From: Patiriisocius sp047730165
GTDB lineage: Bacteria > Bacteroidota > Bacteroidia > Flavobacteriales > Flavobacteriaceae
DNA length: 64,000 nucleotides
NCBI RefSeq assembly: GCF_047730165.1
Contig: NZ_CP159834.1
Location: forward strand, 2,356,001 to 2,420,000
Direction: 5' to 3'
In this document: positions 1 through 10,000 of the stretch, one piece after another
How positions within the stretch are numbered: the stretch's first letter is position 1
How the letters are laid out: each line of letters starts with the position of its first letter
Translations under genes and position numbers: made by a program
The notes under the pieces: generated by a model
Databases searched by the model: none
Told to the model about the DNA's origin: nothing
The model's input: only the letters and a program-made list of their open reading frames with translations

Positions 1-2825
1 GTAGTTTTCTTATCTGCTTTTAGTTCCTGAAGTAAAGACACGATCTGTTCCTGTGCAGTAAATATCGTATTGACCATGGTGTGCATTTCTGTGACATTTG
101 CTTCCATCTCGCCCATATAGATGTCAAACTCCTGTAGGTCATTTGCATCGACTTTGATAAGTGGATTATTTATAATATTTCCGAAGGTAGAAACAGACTC
201 ATCATTACTTTTTAAGGTGAAGGCATATTTTCCAGGGACAACACGTCTGCCATTAAAGCCAGCTTCGATATAGACATTAGGGATGCTCGGCACAATGTTG
301 TGTCCCATATTCCAGACAAATCTATTAAGACCTTTCTTGTTTGACAAGGTAGGAGCTGGAGGTGCGCCACCGCCATTGTGTGCTATGTAATTAGCGTCTT
401 TTTCAGAACTTAGAGTTCGAATCACCTTGCCATTTGAATCACTGATTGTTAATGTAACTTCACTATCTTTTGCTACTGAAGGAAGGAAATAATAGATTTC
501 AACACCGTTAGCAGGATTTACACCAGTGAACGGTTGCGTCCCGTCAAACTTCTCATTAGTACCATTAAGCGGACTACTCCAAGACCCATATAAAGCATCT
601 TCAGGTTGATAGAGCATAAGTGTGTTATTGCTCTTTTTATATTGAGATAGTAATTCTAGGTTGTCTAAAATCCAGAAAGAGCGTCCTGAGGTTGCTACTA
701 CTAGGTCATTATTATGAACGCGTAAATCTGTAATAGGCGTCACAGGAAGATTACGTTGAAAAGCCTCCCAACTACTACCATCATTAAAAGAAATGTAGAT
801 TCCTAGTTCTGTACCTGCATATAGCAAGCCTTTCGTGTTTTGATCTTCACGTACTACGCGGGTGTGCGCACCATAAGAAATGCCTGAAGAAATATTCTTC
901 CAACTCTTCCCATAATTATCACTCTTATAAATAGCTGGTGCGTAGTCGCCTAGTTTATATTTTGTGGTGGCAATATATACAGTTGCTGGATCGTGTGGTG
1001 ATATTTCAATAGCGTTTACCAGTGTTTCACCTAAATTTTTAGGAGTGATGTTCTGCCAACTTTTTCCGTTGTCTTGAGTTATGTGTACGCTACCATCATC
1101 ACTTCCTGTATAAAATACTCCAGCCGTATGCTGTGATTCTACCAAGTAAGATATAGTACCATAGTTTTCTGCACCAACCGCTTCGTTCGTGTATGGTCCG
1201 CCACCGTTTCCTTGTTTTTCATCAATATTACGAGTAAGGTCTGGAGAGAATTCTGTCCAAGTACGCCCCATATCTGTAGATTTTAAGACGAGCTGTGCCG
1301 CGTGAAATATAGTTTGAGGTTCGTGTTGTGACCAGATAATAGGTGCGTTCCAGTTGTATAGGTATTTCATGTCACGAGCTGCTCTCCCTAAGTATTGTTG
1401 CGGAGCCGCCATAATCTGAGTACTCGTACCGCTTTCCATATCTAGGGCTTCTATGGTTCCTAAATAACTGCCACCTACTACTGTTTTTGGCGCATCTTTA
1501 TCAAAAGCTAAAAACGCACTTTCACCACCTGCGGCGGCTGTCCAATTACTTTCAGAAATTCCGTCTCCCTTTAGATTCATACTGGCAATCTTTACAGAGG
1601 TGTTATCTTGTTGACCTCCATAAATATTATAAGGAAATAAATTATCTACATTAATTCTATAAAATTGTGCCGTTGGCATAATATCTTGTGAGGACCAAGA
1701 TTTACCAAAGTTGAAGGACACCGCGGCGCCTCCGTCATTTGCAATACAAAGGTTTTTAGAGTTGTCTGGGTTTATCCATAAATCGTGATAATCACCGTGA
1801 GTTCCCGTAATACGCTCCCACGTTTTTCCGCCGTCTTTAGAGCGTAATGCTGGTGCACTCAAAACATATACAGTCTCATCATCATTTGGATCAGGGAATA
1901 CCTCTATATAATACCAAGAACGCTGCGTTAAACGATTATCACCACTTACTTGAGACCAATTGTCTCCTGCATCCATAGATACATACAATCCGCTCTGGTC
2001 TGTTTGGGTATCACTTTCTATAAGGGCATATACTTTATTGCTATTACTTCTGCACACAGCGATTGCCATTTTCCCCATTTCTTTAGGAAGTCCGTTTTCT
2101 AGTGGCACCCATGTTTCTCCCGCATCCGTAGATTTGTATAGTCCGCTGCCGTCTCCACCACTTATCATTTTCCAAGGAGTACGTTGATGATGCCACAAAG
2201 CAGCATATAAAATTTGTGGATTATTCATATCCATGGATAGCTCTGACGCCCCAGAAAAATTATTAGCAAACAATGTTTTTTTCCAAGTTTTACCACCGTC
2301 AATAGACTTGTATACGCCTCTTTCTGCAGTAGGTGAGGGATATTTTCCTTGCGCCGCTACATACACGATGTCTGGATTTGTAGGATGAATTACGATACGA
2401 GAAATCTGTTCTGTAGCGGTCAATCCAATATGTTGCCAGGTTTTCCCTGCATCTGTAGATTTATAAACACCATCGCCATAAGAACTCATTACACCTCTAA
2501 TTGCGTGCTCTCCCATTCCACAGTACACTACATTAGGATTGCTTTCTGAAACAGCTAAAGCGCCTACAGATCCTGTTTTAAAAAATCCATCACTTATATT
2601 ATTCCAGTGTGCTCCAGCGTCTTCCGTTTTCCAGAGACCACCCCCTGTGGTTCCCATATAATAGGTGAGGGGTTGCCCAACGACACCGCTAGACGTGACA
2701 GAGCGTCCGCCTCTGTAGGGGCCTATGTTTCTATATTTTAAAGGTGAAAAATATTCGTCTGCTAGCTGCCCAAAAGCTGTAACGGTACATAAAAAGAGAA
2801 GGGCTAGGGTGGTTAGTTTTTTCAT
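1..2825 (-). CDS. Secreted BNR/VPS10-type beta-propeller protein (3' end outside window)
   Basis: The reading frame is open from an ATG at 2825-2823 to the left edge, so at least 941 residues are present and the C-terminus is missing. Residues 1-20 are a signal peptide (MKKLTTLALLFLCTVTAFGQ). The body carries many Asp-box motifs of the S-x-D-x-G-x-x-W kind, for example TEDAGAHW near residue 45 and STDAGKTW near residue 105, which mark BNR/sortilin (VPS10) propellers. Such proteins are often labelled glycosyl hydrolase in Bacteroidota, but Asp-boxes alone do not prove an enzyme. The visible C-terminal part, after the propellers, is helical and charged. It is probably exported to the periplasm or surface. 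It is transcribed away from its neighbours, so no partner is suggested. Family confidence is high, function unknown. Confidence 0.85.
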   Translation of the reverse strand, partial: MKKLTTLALLFLCTVTAFGQLADEYFSPLKYRNIGPYRGGRSVTSSGVVGQPLTYYMGTTGGGLWKTEDAGAHWNNISDGFFKTGSVGALAVSESNPNVVYCGMGEHAIRGVMSSYGDGVYKSTDAGKTWQHIGLTATEQISRIVIHPTNPDIVYVAAQGKYPSPTAERGVYKSIDGGKTWKKTLFANNFSGASELSMDMNNPQILYAALWHHQRTPWKMISGGDGSGLYKSTDAGETWVPLENGLPKEMGKMAIAVCRSNSNKVYALIESDTQTDQSGLYVSMDAGDNWSQVSGDNRLTQRSWYYIEVFPDPNDDETVYVLSAPALRSKDGGKTWERITGTHGDYHDLWINPDNSKNLCIANDGGAAVSFNFGKSWSSQDIMPTAQFYRINVDNLFPYNIYGGQQDNTSVKIASMNLKGDGISESNWTAAAGGESAFLAFDKDAPKTVVGGSYLGTIEALDMESGTSTQIMAAPQQYLGRAARDMKYLYNWNAPIIWSQHEPQTIFHAAQLVLKSTDMGRTWTEFSPDLTRNIDEKQGNGGGPYTNEAVGAENYGTISYLVESQHTAGVFYTGSDDGSVHITQDNGKSWQNITPKNLGETLVNAIEISPHDPATVYIATTKYKLGDYAPAIYKSDNYGKSWKNISSGISYGAHTRVVREDQNTKGLLYAGTELGIYISFNDGSSWEAFQRNLPVTPITDLRVHNNDLVVATSGRSFWILDNLELLSQYKKSNNTLMLYQPEDALYGSWSSPLNGTNEKFDGTQPFTGVNPANGVEIYYFLPSVAKDSEVTLTISDSNGKVIRTLSSEKDANYIAHNGGGAPPAPTLSNKKGLNRFVWNMGHNIVPSIPNVYIEAGFNGRRVVPGKYAFTLKSNDESVSTFGNIINNPLIKVDANDLQEFDIYMGEMEANVTEMHTMVNTIFTAQEQIVSLLQELKADKKT

Positions 2826-2961
2826 AGTTGATTTTTAATATCTTAAAAGTACTGCTTTATTCTGAAATTTTAAACCCAGTACTAGCATACTATACAGAGT
2901 AAAATTTTACTAGAGCTCAAATATGTACTTCGGAAAAGTGAATGGGTTTAACAACGCCCAT

Positions 2962-3002
2962 AAAAAAAATCTCCTGTTCAGGTTTTTAACCAAACAGGAG
3001 AT
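2962..3002 (-). terminator. Rho-independent terminator downstream of the broken gene at 3054
   Basis: A 10-bp stem (2969-2978 with 2993-3002, ATCTCCTGTT/AACAGGAGAT) is followed on the minus strand by eight U residues (2962-2969 read in reverse). It would end transcripts of the minus-strand YceI and broken-gene unit. Confidence 0.8.
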
Positions 3003-3053
3003 CGTTTTCTTGAAGTATTATTAGCGTTATTTTAGGAATTACTGCTTAATGCT

Positions 3054-3655
3054 TTAATAGTTAGTTAAACTGTCATTATGTAGTGTAACGCCTTTGAGTG
3101 ATTTCCAAATGTCTGCATCAAATGATGCTGGTGAAAATCTGAAAATCACCGTCGTTTTCTTTTCTTTTTTGCAGTAATACTGTTCAGCAAAAGTGTAGAG
3201 TGTCATCATCTTATTGTTATATCGACCTTCATATAAATATAGAGTACCTGTGTATTCTTGTATTGATTCTATGGTGTCATCACTTGTAATTGCCGCAATA
3301 GTCGCAAGGATGGTGCTCCCATTTTTCCGGTTTTGAATATCCATTAGCCCGTCAAAGTGTAAGGATAAGTTCGTTTCAAAATCTTCCGTAGTTAATGGCG
3401 TTGCCACGTCTATTTTCCAAGCAAAACATAAGACCAAAATTCTAGGCTTTCTTCATTTGACCACCCCGGTGGGAAAATAGCCTCTTCATATCCTTATTAA
3501 GGAATGGCTGGAGCAAAGCTAATAGGGAACGTAAAAAACTCTGACCCCCATTGTGCAGCATCTAGTATGGAATCGTGTTCTGCTTTTTCTTCTTCTTGCG
3601 CAATTACAAAAAACGAACACAAGATAAGAGCCCAACTAAGTATGTGTTTTTTCAT
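3054..3655 (-). pseudogene. Broken small secreted protein gene (two in-frame stops plus one frameshift)
   Basis: An ATG at 3655 begins a clear signal peptide (MKKHILSWALILCSFFVIAQ). The frame runs to FAPAIP and then meets two adjacent stops, TAA TAA, at 3494-3499. The same frame continues as coding-like sequence (GYEEAIFPPGW, then EFWSYV) and then needs a +1 shift at a T-run near 3427-3432 to continue as FAWKIDVATPL to the stop at 3054. The pieces together would make a secreted protein of about 200 residues. It follows the YceI gene by only 7 bases and a good terminator lies downstream, so it was once the second gene of that operon. I do not recognise the family. The frameshift alone could be a sequencing error, but the double stop makes real decay more likely. 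Confidence 0.7.
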
Positions 3656-3662
3656 AGTTTGA

Positions 3663-4253
3663 TTATTCAAATTGTAAGGTAATGTCAAATTCCATAGCGT
3701 CTGATATGGCATCATCCTTAAATTTATTCGTATAGTTTACGTTCCAGTCTCTTCTGTTTATTTTAAACTTAGTCTTTATTGTTTTTGCGATGTCATCAAC
3801 CCTCGCTTTAATCATTATAGATTTGGTGATGCCTTTTATAGTTAAATCTCCTTCAAATCTGTGCTCGTTGGTGTTACTATAATAAGTGACTTTATTTAGG
3901 TCAAGCCTTGCCTCTGGATATAGCGTGACATCAAAGAAATCACTATTCTTTAAATGCTCTACAGGACCATTACTCTTGTGTAAACGATGTTCTTCATTAG
4001 TTATAGTTGTCATATCTATAACAAATGTTCCCCCCGTGATAGCCCCATCTTTGGCAAAGAGCTTACCTTTTTTAAACTCAACAGTACCATTATGTTCAGC
4101 AAATTTAAAAAGATAGGAGCCCTTCCAGTTGATCACGCTTTGAAAGGGGTTTAATAAATAAGACTCCTCTAGGACTGTTTCTTTTGATTCCTGTGCTTGA
4201 GACAGAAATGAAAAGCTTAATATAATACCGAGTATAATAATTGATTTTTGCAT
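3663..4253 (-). CDS. YceI-family periplasmic protein
   Basis: This 196-residue protein has a signal peptide (residues 1-20, ending SQAQ) and a YceI-like body. The recognisable parts are an early strand with GSYLFKFAEHNGTVEF, the segment GGTFVIDMTTI, the LKNSDFFDV motif, and the closing FEGDLTIKGITKSI strand set. YceI proteins are lipocalin-like barrels that hold isoprenoid or other lipids in the periplasm; the ligand here is unknown. It is the first gene of a short minus-strand unit with the broken gene at 3655. It is divergent from the membrane-anchored regulator starting at 4483, and the 229-base gap between them must hold both promoters, so control by that regulator is a reasonable inference. 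Confidence 0.88.
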   Translation of the reverse strand: MQKSIIILGIILSFSFLSQAQESKETVLEESYLLNPFQSVINWKGSYLFKFAEHNGTVEFKKGKLFAKDGAITGGTFVIDMTTITNEEHRLHKSNGPVEHLKNSDFFDVTLYPEARLDLNKVTYYSNTNEHRFEGDLTIKGITKSIMIKARVDDIAKTIKTKFKINRRDWNVNYTNKFKDDAISDAMEFDITLQFE

Positions 4254-4482
4254 ACTAATTTAATTTTGATGTAAATCTATATAGTGGAGCTGTAAAAAGT
4301 GTCAAAAGAATGTAAAAGAACTGTCAACACTTGTGAAAAGTCGTCAAATTGAGTGTTCTTTGCATTATGAATTCGTTTAGACTTTTTTTAATTACTAAAA
4401 AATTGCGCTTTTAAATATCAAAAGCCTGTCCTGAAAGCTTTAAGGATTGCCTAAAAACATAAAGTCCAAAGGAGTTCAATCA

Positions 4483-5349
4483 ATGATGAAAAAGAACCAG
4501 TACCACCTTATTATAATTTTCGCAGTACTGCTGTTGCTCAGTTTTTCTTGTACGACTCAGGTTGATACAGACGACGTAGCGGGTAGAACAAAGGTCGCTT
4601 TGCGTGCCGTAGGGAATGAAGTGTTAATATCGCAAGGAGATACTACTTCTGTAGTAATGCCTGTTGTGCAAATTTCTGCAAATACCTATCAGCTTTCTTT
4701 TGAGTATCCGCTTTCATTTGACCCTACAGATTTACATAATGCGTTGGCATTAAATATTGAAAAGGCAGGATTGCCTCGAGCCTATAAAGTAGAAGTGATA
4801 CAATGTAGCGACGGAGAAGTTGGCTACAGTTATCTATTGCGAAATGAGAAGCATCACAGTATTATACCCTGTGGCGGTAGATTGTTACCACAATCTTGTT
4901 ATACTATTCATTTTAACTTTTTAAATAGTGATATTGCTGAGACACAGAATAGTCCACTGTTTTATCTGCTTGTTTCTTTAGTGTTGGCATTTCTAGGTTT
5001 TGTTTTTTATAGCAGATTTCACTCAAGTAAGAATGCTACAGGAGGAATGAACGCTACTATCTTAGGAAGCTTTTACTTCTATCCAGATCAAAACAAACTA
5101 GTAAAGGCGGCTACGGAAATTCCATTATCAAGAAAAGAATGCGAGTTGCTTGAAATTTTAGTCACTAACGTAAATCAGATTGTCAAGCGTGAAGATCTAG
5201 CAAAGCAGATATGGGAAGATCAAGGAGTAATTGTAGGGCGAAGTCTCGATACATATATTTCTAAGCTTCGGAAGAAACTAAAAAGTGATGAAAGTTTAAA
5301 AATAGTAAACGTTCATGGCGTAGGGTATAAGCTAGAGATAGAGCCTTAA
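4483..5349 (+). CDS. Membrane-anchored winged-helix (OmpR-type) regulator with periplasmic sensor region
   Basis: The chosen ATG at 4483 has AAAGGAG eight bases upstream; an upstream in-frame TTG at 4447 lacks such support. The N-terminus is hydrophobic and ends LLLLSFSC, which could be either a loose Bacteroidota lipobox or a signal anchor. A region of about 130 residues without an obvious family follows, then a transmembrane segment (LFYLLVSLVLAFLGFVF), a short linker, and a C-terminal winged-helix domain of about 95 residues. That domain has the OmpR/PhoB features LSRKECELLEIL, IWEDQ, SLDTYISKLRKKL and the closing VHGVGYKLE. There is no receiver domain. It resembles a ToxR-like one-component sensor but with the DNA-binding domain at the C-terminus. 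Neighbouring YceI is the natural candidate target. Confidence 0.8.
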   Translation: MMKKNQYHLIIIFAVLLLLSFSCTTQVDTDDVAGRTKVALRAVGNEVLISQGDTTSVVMPVVQISANTYQLSFEYPLSFDPTDLHNALALNIEKAGLPRAYKVEVIQCSDGEVGYSYLLRNEKHHSIIPCGGRLLPQSCYTIHFNFLNSDIAETQNSPLFYLLVSLVLAFLGFVFYSRFHSSKNATGGMNATILGSFYFYPDQNKLVKAATEIPLSRKECELLEILVTNVNQIVKREDLAKQIWEDQGVIVGRSLDTYISKLRKKLKSDESLKIVNVHGVGYKLEIEP

Positions 5350-5397
5350 AAACGCTTAAAAAGTCTTTTTTAGATTAATTAATAACATTTTTCATTT

Positions 5398-5430
5398 TTA
5401 TAATAATAAAAATTGCTTTTATTATTATAA
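5398..5430 (+). promoter_or_regulatory. Perfect 14-bp AT-only inverted repeat in the leader of a cold-shock-domain gene
   Basis: Bases 5398-5411 pair perfectly with 5417-5430 around a five-base loop (ATTGC). It contains only A and T in the stem and ends 36 bases before the ATG at 5467. There is no following U-run, so it is not a standard terminator. A temperature-sensitive leader hairpin is possible, as is a protein-binding palindrome. Confidence 0.5.
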
Positions 5431-5466
5431 TACTATATATTGAGCGAAATAATTTTAAAAGCATTA

Positions 5467-5928
5467 ATGGCAAAATCACAACAAACTTTTAGTAAAAACG
5501 AAAAAGAAAAGAAGCGCTTAAAAAAGCGTGAAGACAAGAAGAAGAAAATGGATGCTCGAAAGGCTGATAGAGAAGCAACTGGAGGCAGTGGAATTGAATT
5601 TGCATATGTAGACCATATGGGGAATTTAGTTGATACTCCACCAGATCCAGATTTAAAAGTAGAGATCGAGGCAGAAGATATTATTCTTGGTATTCCAAAA
5701 ACTCCAGAAGGAGAAAGAGAAGCATTTGACCCAGTAAGAACAGGTACAGTGGATTTCTATGATTCTTCTAAAGGATTTGGGTTTATCATCGATGGTGTTG
5801 ATAAGCAAAAATACTTTTGTCACGTAAGTGGTCTTAAGGATGATATCACGGAAGGCAACTTAGTTTCTTTTGAACTAGAAAAAGGACAACGCGGAATGAA
5901 TGCCGTGAAAGTGACCTTAGTAAAATAA
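5467..5928 (+). CDS. Cold-shock-domain protein with long basic N-terminal extension
   Basis: Starting at the ATG at 5467 the protein has 153 residues, twice the size of CspA. An in-frame TTG at 5440 lies closer to the hairpin and is less likely. Residues 10-40 are extremely rich in Lys, Arg and Glu (KKRLKKREDKKKK) and are probably disordered RNA-contacting sequence. A acidic linker follows. Residues 88-153 form a cold-shock domain with the RNP1 motif KGFGFI and an RNP2-like KYFCHVSGL, in which the usual FVH is FCH. Proteins of this layout are common in Flavobacteriaceae and bind single-stranded nucleic acid. It is monocistronic with its own terminator. Confidence 0.9.
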   Translation: MAKSQQTFSKNEKEKKRLKKREDKKKKMDARKADREATGGSGIEFAYVDHMGNLVDTPPDPDLKVEIEAEDIILGIPKTPEGEREAFDPVRTGTVDFYDSSKGFGFIIDGVDKQKYFCHVSGLKDDITEGNLVSFELEKGQRGMNAVKVTLVK

Positions 5929-5961
5929 TATTTATTTTATAGAAGCGATTACACACAAATC

Positions 5962-6003
5962 AAAAAGCTTTCAAGTATCTATTGGATATTTGAAAGCTTT
6001 TTT
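5962..6003 (+). terminator. Rho-independent terminator of the cold-shock-domain gene
   Basis: AAAAAGCTTTCAA (5962-5974) pairs with TTGAAAGCTTTTT (around 5990-6003) around a loop of about 15 bases and merges into a U-run. It lies about 35 bases after the stop codon. Confidence 0.8.
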
Positions 6004-6052
6004 AATTTTAATCTAGCTAACACGGTATTCTTTTGTGTTAGGTTGACATGGT

Positions 6053-7039
6053 CTACTGCCACAATCTATTTCCTAATTTGTATTTCCCTTTAGTACAAGG
6101 ACAATCACTAAGTTCTTGTATCAAATCAAACCCTATAGTGACTGCGTGGGTACCCGTATTAAAACCGGTTAAGTCATTAAGTGTTAATTGATAGGCATAA
6201 GAAAAATAAAAGATATTCTTTTTCACTCCTACCATTGGACCTATATTTAAAGGATTCATAAACTGATCATTTAAAAATCTATAAGAAGCTCCTATCCAAT
6301 AGAAGTCATTATCTCTATTATATTTTCTATACTTAATGTTTACATCTGTACTTGACCTTCCATCACTAGCAAACAATTGATAATAGATAGATGGTTCAAT
6401 CTCTGAGTAATTTTTAGTTGGCACAGAATATCCTGAGTAAAACTGCAGGTTGAGTAGGGCGTTAGGTTCTAAACCCGCAAAATTATTTGTTTCCTTTTGC
6501 AGAATGTTATTTGCATTTGCACTCAACCAGAAACGATCGATTCTGTATAATGCTCCCACATCAAAGTTATTATTAGTAATCGATCTATCATCTGTAATAC
6601 TAGGGTCTATAATAGGATCGTCAAAAGTAGGGTCAAAGTTCTCTATCGCTAATCTAAAACTGTTTACATTAAAAGAAATCCCAAATGATAAATACTGTTC
6701 TGTCTTATAATCTAATATTAAATGATGTGCGTAGCTAAATTTTATTCCTTGTTGTCGTGTATTTCCATTACTATCGTTGAATGCAGAGACACCAACTCCA
6801 GAATTATTTGCCATTCGTATATCTGCATAGACAGCTTGATTTTGCGGGGCGTTTTTAATCCCAACCCACTGCATCAAACCATTAGCACGTATCCTAAAAT
6901 TATCACCTATTCCAGCAAAAGTTGGAGAAACAACAAAATCATTATCTGCTAAGTATTGTGTAAATACGGGTAAGTTAAGTTCTTGAGCGGAAGACTGTGC
7001 AAACACAATCAGCAGGAATATTTTAAGTAGATTTCTCAT
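6053..7039 (-). CDS. sprF: SprF: PorP/SprF-family T9SS outer-membrane protein
   Basis: The ATG at 7039 (MRNLLKIFLLIVFAQSSAQ, a clean signal peptide) is preferred to an upstream TTG at 7066. The 328-residue mature-size protein has PorP/SprF features: an early LPVFTQYLADNDFVVSPTFAG segment broken over strands, the conserved NPAFAG-like VSPTFAG, regular beta-strands and a final strand TIGFDLI. Members of this family sit in the outer membrane and help secrete or anchor T9SS type B cargo. It is the last gene of the sprC-sprD-sprB-sprF unit and begins 40 bases after the adhesin gene stops, exactly where SprF sits in Flavobacterium johnsoniae, where it is needed for SprB surface display. The short C-terminal tail after the final strand contains two Cys (SDCPCTKG). 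Confidence 0.88.
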   Translation of the reverse strand: MRNLLKIFLLIVFAQSSAQELNLPVFTQYLADNDFVVSPTFAGIGDNFRIRANGLMQWVGIKNAPQNQAVYADIRMANNSGVGVSAFNDSNGNTRQQGIKFSYAHHLILDYKTEQYLSFGISFNVNSFRLAIENFDPTFDDPIIDPSITDDRSITNNNFDVGALYRIDRFWLSANANNILQKETNNFAGLEPNALLNLQFYSGYSVPTKNYSEIEPSIYYQLFASDGRSSTDVNIKYRKYNRDNDFYWIGASYRFLNDQFMNPLNIGPMVGVKKNIFYFSYAYQLTLNDLTGFNTGTHAVTIGFDLIQELSDCPCTKGKYKLGNRLWQ

Positions 7040-7078
7040 AGGATTAAATTTATTTGGGGGATTCAAATTCTGTTTGTT

Positions 7079-10000
7079 CTATCTATACAGGGTAAAATGA
7101 CCAACAAACTCACGATCATTTTCTGTGCCTAGTTGGACTACATACCAGTAATCTCCAGTAGGAAGCTCGGCATTATTGTAGTTGCCATCCCAGTATTGTC
7201 CTGCGCGTAAATATGCCACCTTACGTCCATATCTATCAAAAACTGAGAAGTGGAGGTTAGGGTAATTTCCAGCACATCCGGGAAACCAGTAATCGGCAAC
7301 GCCATCACCGTTAGGTGTAAAATAGTTGGGGATACAGATTTCAATAAATTCTTTTTCTATAGTTGCAGACACAGAACAACCGCTGCTATCTGTAACCGTT
7401 ATATTAAAGACGCCAGATTCTTCGATGATAAAAGTATTATTACTTCCATAATCTTCATCATTCAATGTAAATTGATATACTCCAGTACCACCTGCAGCAG
7501 TAGCAATAATTTCATTTAAGTCTCCCTCACTTAATTCTATTGAAAGTGGAGTAAAACTCTGGATATCAAAAAACGCAGTCATTTGGATACATCCGTTCGA
7601 ATGCTGTACCGTAAAAAAGTTGTCAGTACTTGGAGGTAGGTTTACAAAAGTATTACTGCTTTGATAAGGCCCGTCATTTAATGAATATTCTAATTGTGTT
7701 GTGTCAACGATACTATCATCAATGGTAACCGTCACGATGTTTTCAGTTTGATTATTTACACATACATATTCAATAACAAACATTGGGTCAATAAATACAG
7801 AATCTGGAAATGGTATACTCCATTCAGACTCACAGCCAGAACTATCAATCACATGAACTGTGTGAACTCCGCCACCTAGATTTTCAAAATCAAATATGGT
7901 TTGATCAGCTGAGCCTAATACGTGCGCGCCATCGTCTAAGCTCACGCTGTATGGTAACGTTCCTCCTTCAACTTCAATGCTGAAAGATCCATCAGCGTCA
8001 CCTTCACAGATTTCTGGAATGATCGAGTCTGGTATAATTGTGATAATAACAACTAATGGTTCCATAACTTCAAAATCGAAGATTAAGAAACAACCCAGTT
8101 CATCTTGCACGATCACATCATACACTCCAGGAGCTAGGTTTTCAAATACACCCATTTCAAAAAATTGACTCAATTGTGGAGAAATAGCATATTGAATAAT
8201 CCCAGTTCCACCTTCCGCAAAAACCTCGATACTTCCATCATCTTCGCCATTACAAGTCACATCACTTAACTCATACGTAGCGCTTAAAGTGGTATCAGGT
8301 TCTGTAATTTCTATAGCTGCGGAAATAGCATCACAATCACCACTCTCCACGTACACCACATACGTTCCAGCTGTTAAGCTTGTAAAGATACCTGGGGTAG
8401 TTTGAGTTGCAGGAATTGTAGCGCCACTTGTATCTTGTAAAACATAGACATAGTTACCAAGGCCACCAGAAGCTGTAGCTTGAATAGTTCCTGTGTTATC
8501 ACCAGTACAGTTAATTTCTGGGTTTTCAGAAACTAACGTTATTTCAAGTTCAGGCAGTGGATCGATTGTAATTTCATTAGAAACAAATGCGACACATCCA
8601 TTGGCATCTCTCACATAATATTCATAAACACCATCTGTCACCGGGAATGTTATCAAAGTTGTAAACGTCCCCAGAATAGGGATGAATGTATCGTTATCAC
8701 TATACTCATAGTCTCCAGTTCCTCCTGTAGCATTTAAAGTAAGTGTAGCATCTATTTCGCAGGTTGGGGTAGAAGCAGCAATTAAACTCACGACAACCGG
8801 GTCAGGTTGATTAATTGTAATTTCTATTGTAGTGAACGAACATTCTAGCCCGTCTGTAATAGTTACAGAATATGTTCCAGCTCCTAGGTTTTCAAAAACA
8901 TTTGAAGCCTGTGGTCCAGAGCTTGCAGATACTGGTGTAATTGTGTTAAGTGTGTAGAGGTAGTCGGCACCTTGCCCTCCTAATACATTACTCACAGTTA
9001 AAACGGCATCTTGATCTCCAAAACATTTCAATAGTGTTGTATCTGCAGCAATATCTGCACTTATAGGCGTAGGGGCTATAAGTGTGGTCGTTTCTGTTTC
9101 AATACAACCATTTGCATCTCTAGCATTTATGGTGTAGGTTCCTGCGGCTAAATTTGTAAATACATTATCAAATGAATAAGGTACCGTTGCAGCTCCGGTT
9201 AATTCAAATTCATACGGGCTTATACCTCCAGCGGCAATAGCCGTTAAGGTACCTTGATCGTTATCACAGGTAACATTTGATGTTTCTGAAATAGTTAAGA
9301 CTAAAGCACTTTGTGGCGTCCCGATATTTACAACGTTAGCCGTCGTGGTACAAAACGGCGTTTCCGTTTCGACAATAATAACTGAATAATTTCCAGAAGC
9401 TAAGCCTGTAATAATCTGCGGATTTGTTGAAGTGTTCACAGCAACTGTCCCACCTATAGGAGTTCCAATCTCATCTACCAATTGATACGTGTAGACTCCA
9501 GTGTACCCATTAACAGTTAATTGCATCTCACCATTCAAGTCGCCAAAACAATCATTCGCTTGGGTCGCTACCAGTACAGCTTCAATAGTATCAAATGGAG
9601 CAACTATAAATGGCTCTGTTAAGAAATAACAATCTGTATCTGTATCGTTAATTTGGAAATAATAGGTTCCTGGTCCAGTAATATCAAAAGTGTTTGACGC
9701 CTGTGGCAGGCCATCTGGTAATATTTGATACGTAAAGTTTCCAGAGCCTCCGGTTACTGTTATAGTCACCGTTCCAGTCTGATTACAGTCAATAGGAGTC
9801 GCAATGGTAAAAGCCGCTACCGTAATAGTAGGCAATGGGTCAATGACAACCGTGTTAGTCGCAGTACATCCATTTGCATCCGTTACGTATACCGTAATAT
9901 TTTGAGTTGCGCCTGTATCTGTTACTTCAAATATATTTGAACTGAAATAATTGATCCCGTTTATACTATACGTATATCCTGAGGTTCCGCCTGTTTCTGT

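Noticed and set aside
1960..2549. Two plus-strand frames over 60 codons inside the first gene
   Set aside because: The opposite strand is continuously open for 941 codons with signal peptide and Asp-box motifs.
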